Of a DNA stretch of 32,104 nt, positions 30,469 to 32,104 are shown one piece after another. A program made the translations under genes and the position numbers. The stretch comes from HRBIN35 sp036741875 (GTDB taxonomy: Bacteria > Patescibacteriota > Minisyncoccia > UBA6257 > HR35). Each line of letters opens with the position of its first letter. The first letter of the stretch is position 1. The stretch lies in assembly GCA_036741875.1 (NCBI GenBank), contig DAINRM010000006.1, positions 1 through 32,104 of the forward strand, read 5' to 3'. The notes below the pieces were generated by a model. It was given only the letters and a program-made list of their open reading frames with translations, had not been told where the DNA came from and searched no databases.

Positions 30469-32104
30469 TTATTCTCTACCTTTAGTTCTACAATCACTTC
30501 CAATATAAGCTTTACATTTATCTGATTCAACTATTTTGCAAGAAGCTTTAAGATTTTTAAAGTCTGGTTCGCTGCTGCATTCCCAGCAAAATCCTCGACC
30601 ACAAACATAACGAAAAACAGTTATTTGTTGACTTATGCAAGTATCTCCATCTCCTCTATAGGCTTCATCACCTTCTTTTCTTGAATGTCCTTGCTCATCA
30701 AAGTTATGACAAAGTTCAAAAGTATAAGTACCAGCTGTAAGAGGAGTATAGTAATAACTGCCACTTTCGGGTCTATTTCCGCTAGAAATAATATCACCAT
30801 TTGCTTTAAGTTCATACCTACCTTTATCATTACCCCACTCACCATTAGGTGTTAGTGAATAGTTTATATTAAATCCATAACCGACGATGTAATCTCTTTT
30901 TTGTGTTGTAATATCAGAAGGATGAGTAATATTTGGTTTATCTAAAGTTAAAGACATATTGATTGTTGTGGGTTTAACGTAAAATTCAATTCTTCCCCAA
31001 GGAACGTTTAATGGATCTAAGCCTCTTACAAAACGAGGATTTGAAGATCTACTTTCGTCAAATATTATATAATGGCTTTTATCAACTTCTTTGAAACTAC
31101 AGATCCATCCACCTCTTGACCATCTACATTCTTGACAATCAACATAATTTCTATCCATTGAATCAGATCTTTCAATTTTGTCTGGTTGATTATAAATAGA
31201 ACCAGAAGTTTTATTTGATTTTAGATAAAAGTAACCATGTCTTAATGGAGAAATATAACTGTCCCATTGAGGCGTTAGGCTTCTTGCCCATTTACCTATC
31301 TCAGAAAGGGTTATAGAACCATGTAAAATATCAGTTTCAGGATTTACAGAAAAGCCATTATTAAGATTTAAAGATTTATCAAAAAATTTTCTAAGCTGTT
31401 CAATTGAAACACTTATAGTAACAGGACGTCCTATTCTGCAGTTAGGAGGATTAATTATTGTTTCTGTATAAGTTTCGGTTGACCAAGTCTTGCACTCACA
31501 TTTTGGCGGTAAACCAGAGCAAGATCCGCAAGATCCACTTTTTAAAACATCAGAATAATTACATGTCCATCTACAACCTGCAGAAGGATTATCACTACTT
31601 ATATAAACACACCAACCTTTTTGATACTCTACACAATTTTTATATTTACAAGTTGCATATGCATCAACTCCTGCATTTTGAAGACTTACATCTAAGTAAA
31701 GTTGATCACCTTTTTTTACTTCTGGATCTGAAGAAGGAGAATTAAGTCTTGAAACTTGTCCTGGTGAAGAAAATCGAGAAGTGTTATTAGGATAAGAAAT
31801 TTTATTTGATATATATGGTGAGCAAATTCCTCCATATCTTGGTGGTGTAGGTGGAGGGGGTGGAGGAGGTGTAGCTCCTCCTAAAGTAGCTGAACAAGTT
31901 GTAGAAGCAACAATTTGGTTATTTACCTCTAAAGTAGCATTTGCCGTGATATTTCCGCTTCTTGTAGTTGTATAAGAGCAAGTATTGGTATTAGGACAAG
32001 TTTTACTAGGTCCATTATTAATTGAAATCTTTATTGTTCCTATTTGAGTAGAATTTGCGGTAAAAGTAACCTGATTTCCAGAAACTTGTGAAACGCAAGT
32101 AATT
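30469..32104 (-). CDS. Large Cys-rich extracellular protein with Ig-like regions, N-terminus beyond the window
   Basis: One open frame runs from the window end to a TAA at 30469, giving 544 residues without a start. The M at 31158 is internal, since reading is open upstream of it. The first part has repeated strands typical of Ig-like folds (VSGNQVTFTANSTQIGT, GNITANATLEVN). A linker of seven Pro, Thr and two more Pro follows (around 31830-31872), then segments with many cysteines (about 26 in all), including CGSC, CEC, CQEC and a Cys-rich C-terminus. GSYYYTPLTAGTYTFELC resembles the end of another Ig/PKD-like domain. It lies 5 bases upstream of the prepilin genes, so a pilus-tip adhesin or PilY1-like role is plausible but unproven; no PilY1 beta-propeller is visible in this part. 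Confidence 0.75.
   Translation of the reverse strand, partial: ITCVSQVSGNQVTFTANSTQIGTIKISINNGPSKTCPNTNTCSYTTTRSGNITANATLEVNNQIVASTTCSATLGGATPPPPPPPTPPRYGGICSPYISNKISYPNNTSRFSSPGQVSRLNSPSSDPEVKKGDQLYLDVSLQNAGVDAYATCKYKNCVEYQKGWCVYISSDNPSAGCRWTCNYSDVLKSGSCGSCSGLPPKCECKTWSTETYTETIINPPNCRIGRPVTISVSIEQLRKFFDKSLNLNNGFSVNPETDILHGSITLSEIGKWARSLTPQWDSYISPLRHGYFYLKSNKTSGSIYNQPDKIERSDSMDRNYVDCQECRWSRGGWICSFKEVDKSHYIIFDESRSSNPRFVRGLDPLNVPWGRIEFYVKPTTINMSLTLDKPNITHPSDITTQKRDYIVGYGFNINYSLTPNGEWGNDKGRYELKANGDIISSGNRPESGSYYYTPLTAGTYTFELCHNFDEQGHSRKEGDEAYRGDGDTCISQQITVFRYVCGRGFCWECSSEPDFKNLKASCKIVESDKCKAYIGSDCRTKGRE

Noticed and set aside
30469..31158. A separate 229-residue gene starting at the Met at 31158
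   Set aside because: The same frame stays open upstream to the window end and encodes continuous extracellular-type sequence, so this Met is internal.
31458..31745. Plus-strand open frame of 95 codons, His- and Leu-rich
   Set aside because: It lies entirely antisense to the open frame of the Cys-rich surface protein, which reads without stops across the whole stretch and has sensible composition.
1..32104. tRNA, rRNA, CRISPR arrays, insertion sequences or riboswitches
   Set aside because: No GC-rich cloverleaf-like segment, no regularly spaced repeats, no transposase and no long structured leader was seen by eye. A covariance-model scan would be the decisive test.
1..32104. Alternative genetic code with UGA as glycine, as in some CPR lineages
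   Set aside because: TGA is used as the stop of pilT, infB and comF at ATGA overlaps, and conserved glycines in motifs use GGN codons.

Overview
The window is a very AT-rich, extremely compact piece of a bacterial chromosome. The standard code is used: TGA ends pilT, infB and comF, and glycine uses GGN codons. Small proteins, a complete type IV pilus machine, an IF-2 without its long N-terminal region, almost no intergenic DNA and few Shine-Dalgarno sites together suggest a reduced-genome bacterium, most likely Patescibacteria/CPR (Parcubacteria-like). The Lys/Glu-rich, Gln-poor proteins could fit a warm habitat. Both assignments are inference. A run of 100 Ns (3573-3672) shows this is a scaffold.

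Layout. (1) 23-3430, minus strand: a small anchored protein, a class IV aminotransferase, a DOT1-like methyltransferase, a VKOR-type membrane oxidoreductase and glutamate dehydrogenase form a tight run, ending in what looks like an internally deleted cutA remnant. (2) 3470-4173, minus: a gene broken by two apparent frameshifts and the assembly gap. (3) 4189-7242, plus: thiI, gatA and a membrane protein. (4) 13376-7202, minus: lepB, hisS, a HIT protein, rpsU, an FtsA-like protein, a cysteine desulfurase and htrA. (5) 13415-14954, plus: pth and a GalT/HIT-fold protein. (6) 24169-14944, minus: pilM-N-O-(PilP-like)-B-T-C-D, then gatC, infB and a small membrane protein. (7) 24156-26232, plus: comF, rsmE, tpiA. 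(8) 32104-26221, minus: a large Cys-rich extracellular protein cut by the window end, three prepilin-like proteins, a PilX-like protein, then ligA.

The genes combine translation (gatA, gatC, hisS, infB, pth, rpsU, rsmE, thiI), central metabolism (gdhA, tpiA), envelope quality control and secretion (lepB, htrA, VKOR), and a pilus system with motors, peptidase, minor pilins and a possible tip or surface protein. comF next to pilM hints at DNA uptake. VKOR could supply disulfides to the Cys-rich surface protein.

The most unusual signal is regulatory. Five promoter candidates place a TATAAT or TAAAAT box exactly 9 nt before the ATG, with a purine at the expected start site, predicting messages with about 3-nt leaders. 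Others sit 6-7 nt away. Several of these boxes contain the stop codon or last codons of the preceding gene, or lie inside an opposing gene. No tRNA, rRNA, CRISPR array or insertion sequence was seen.
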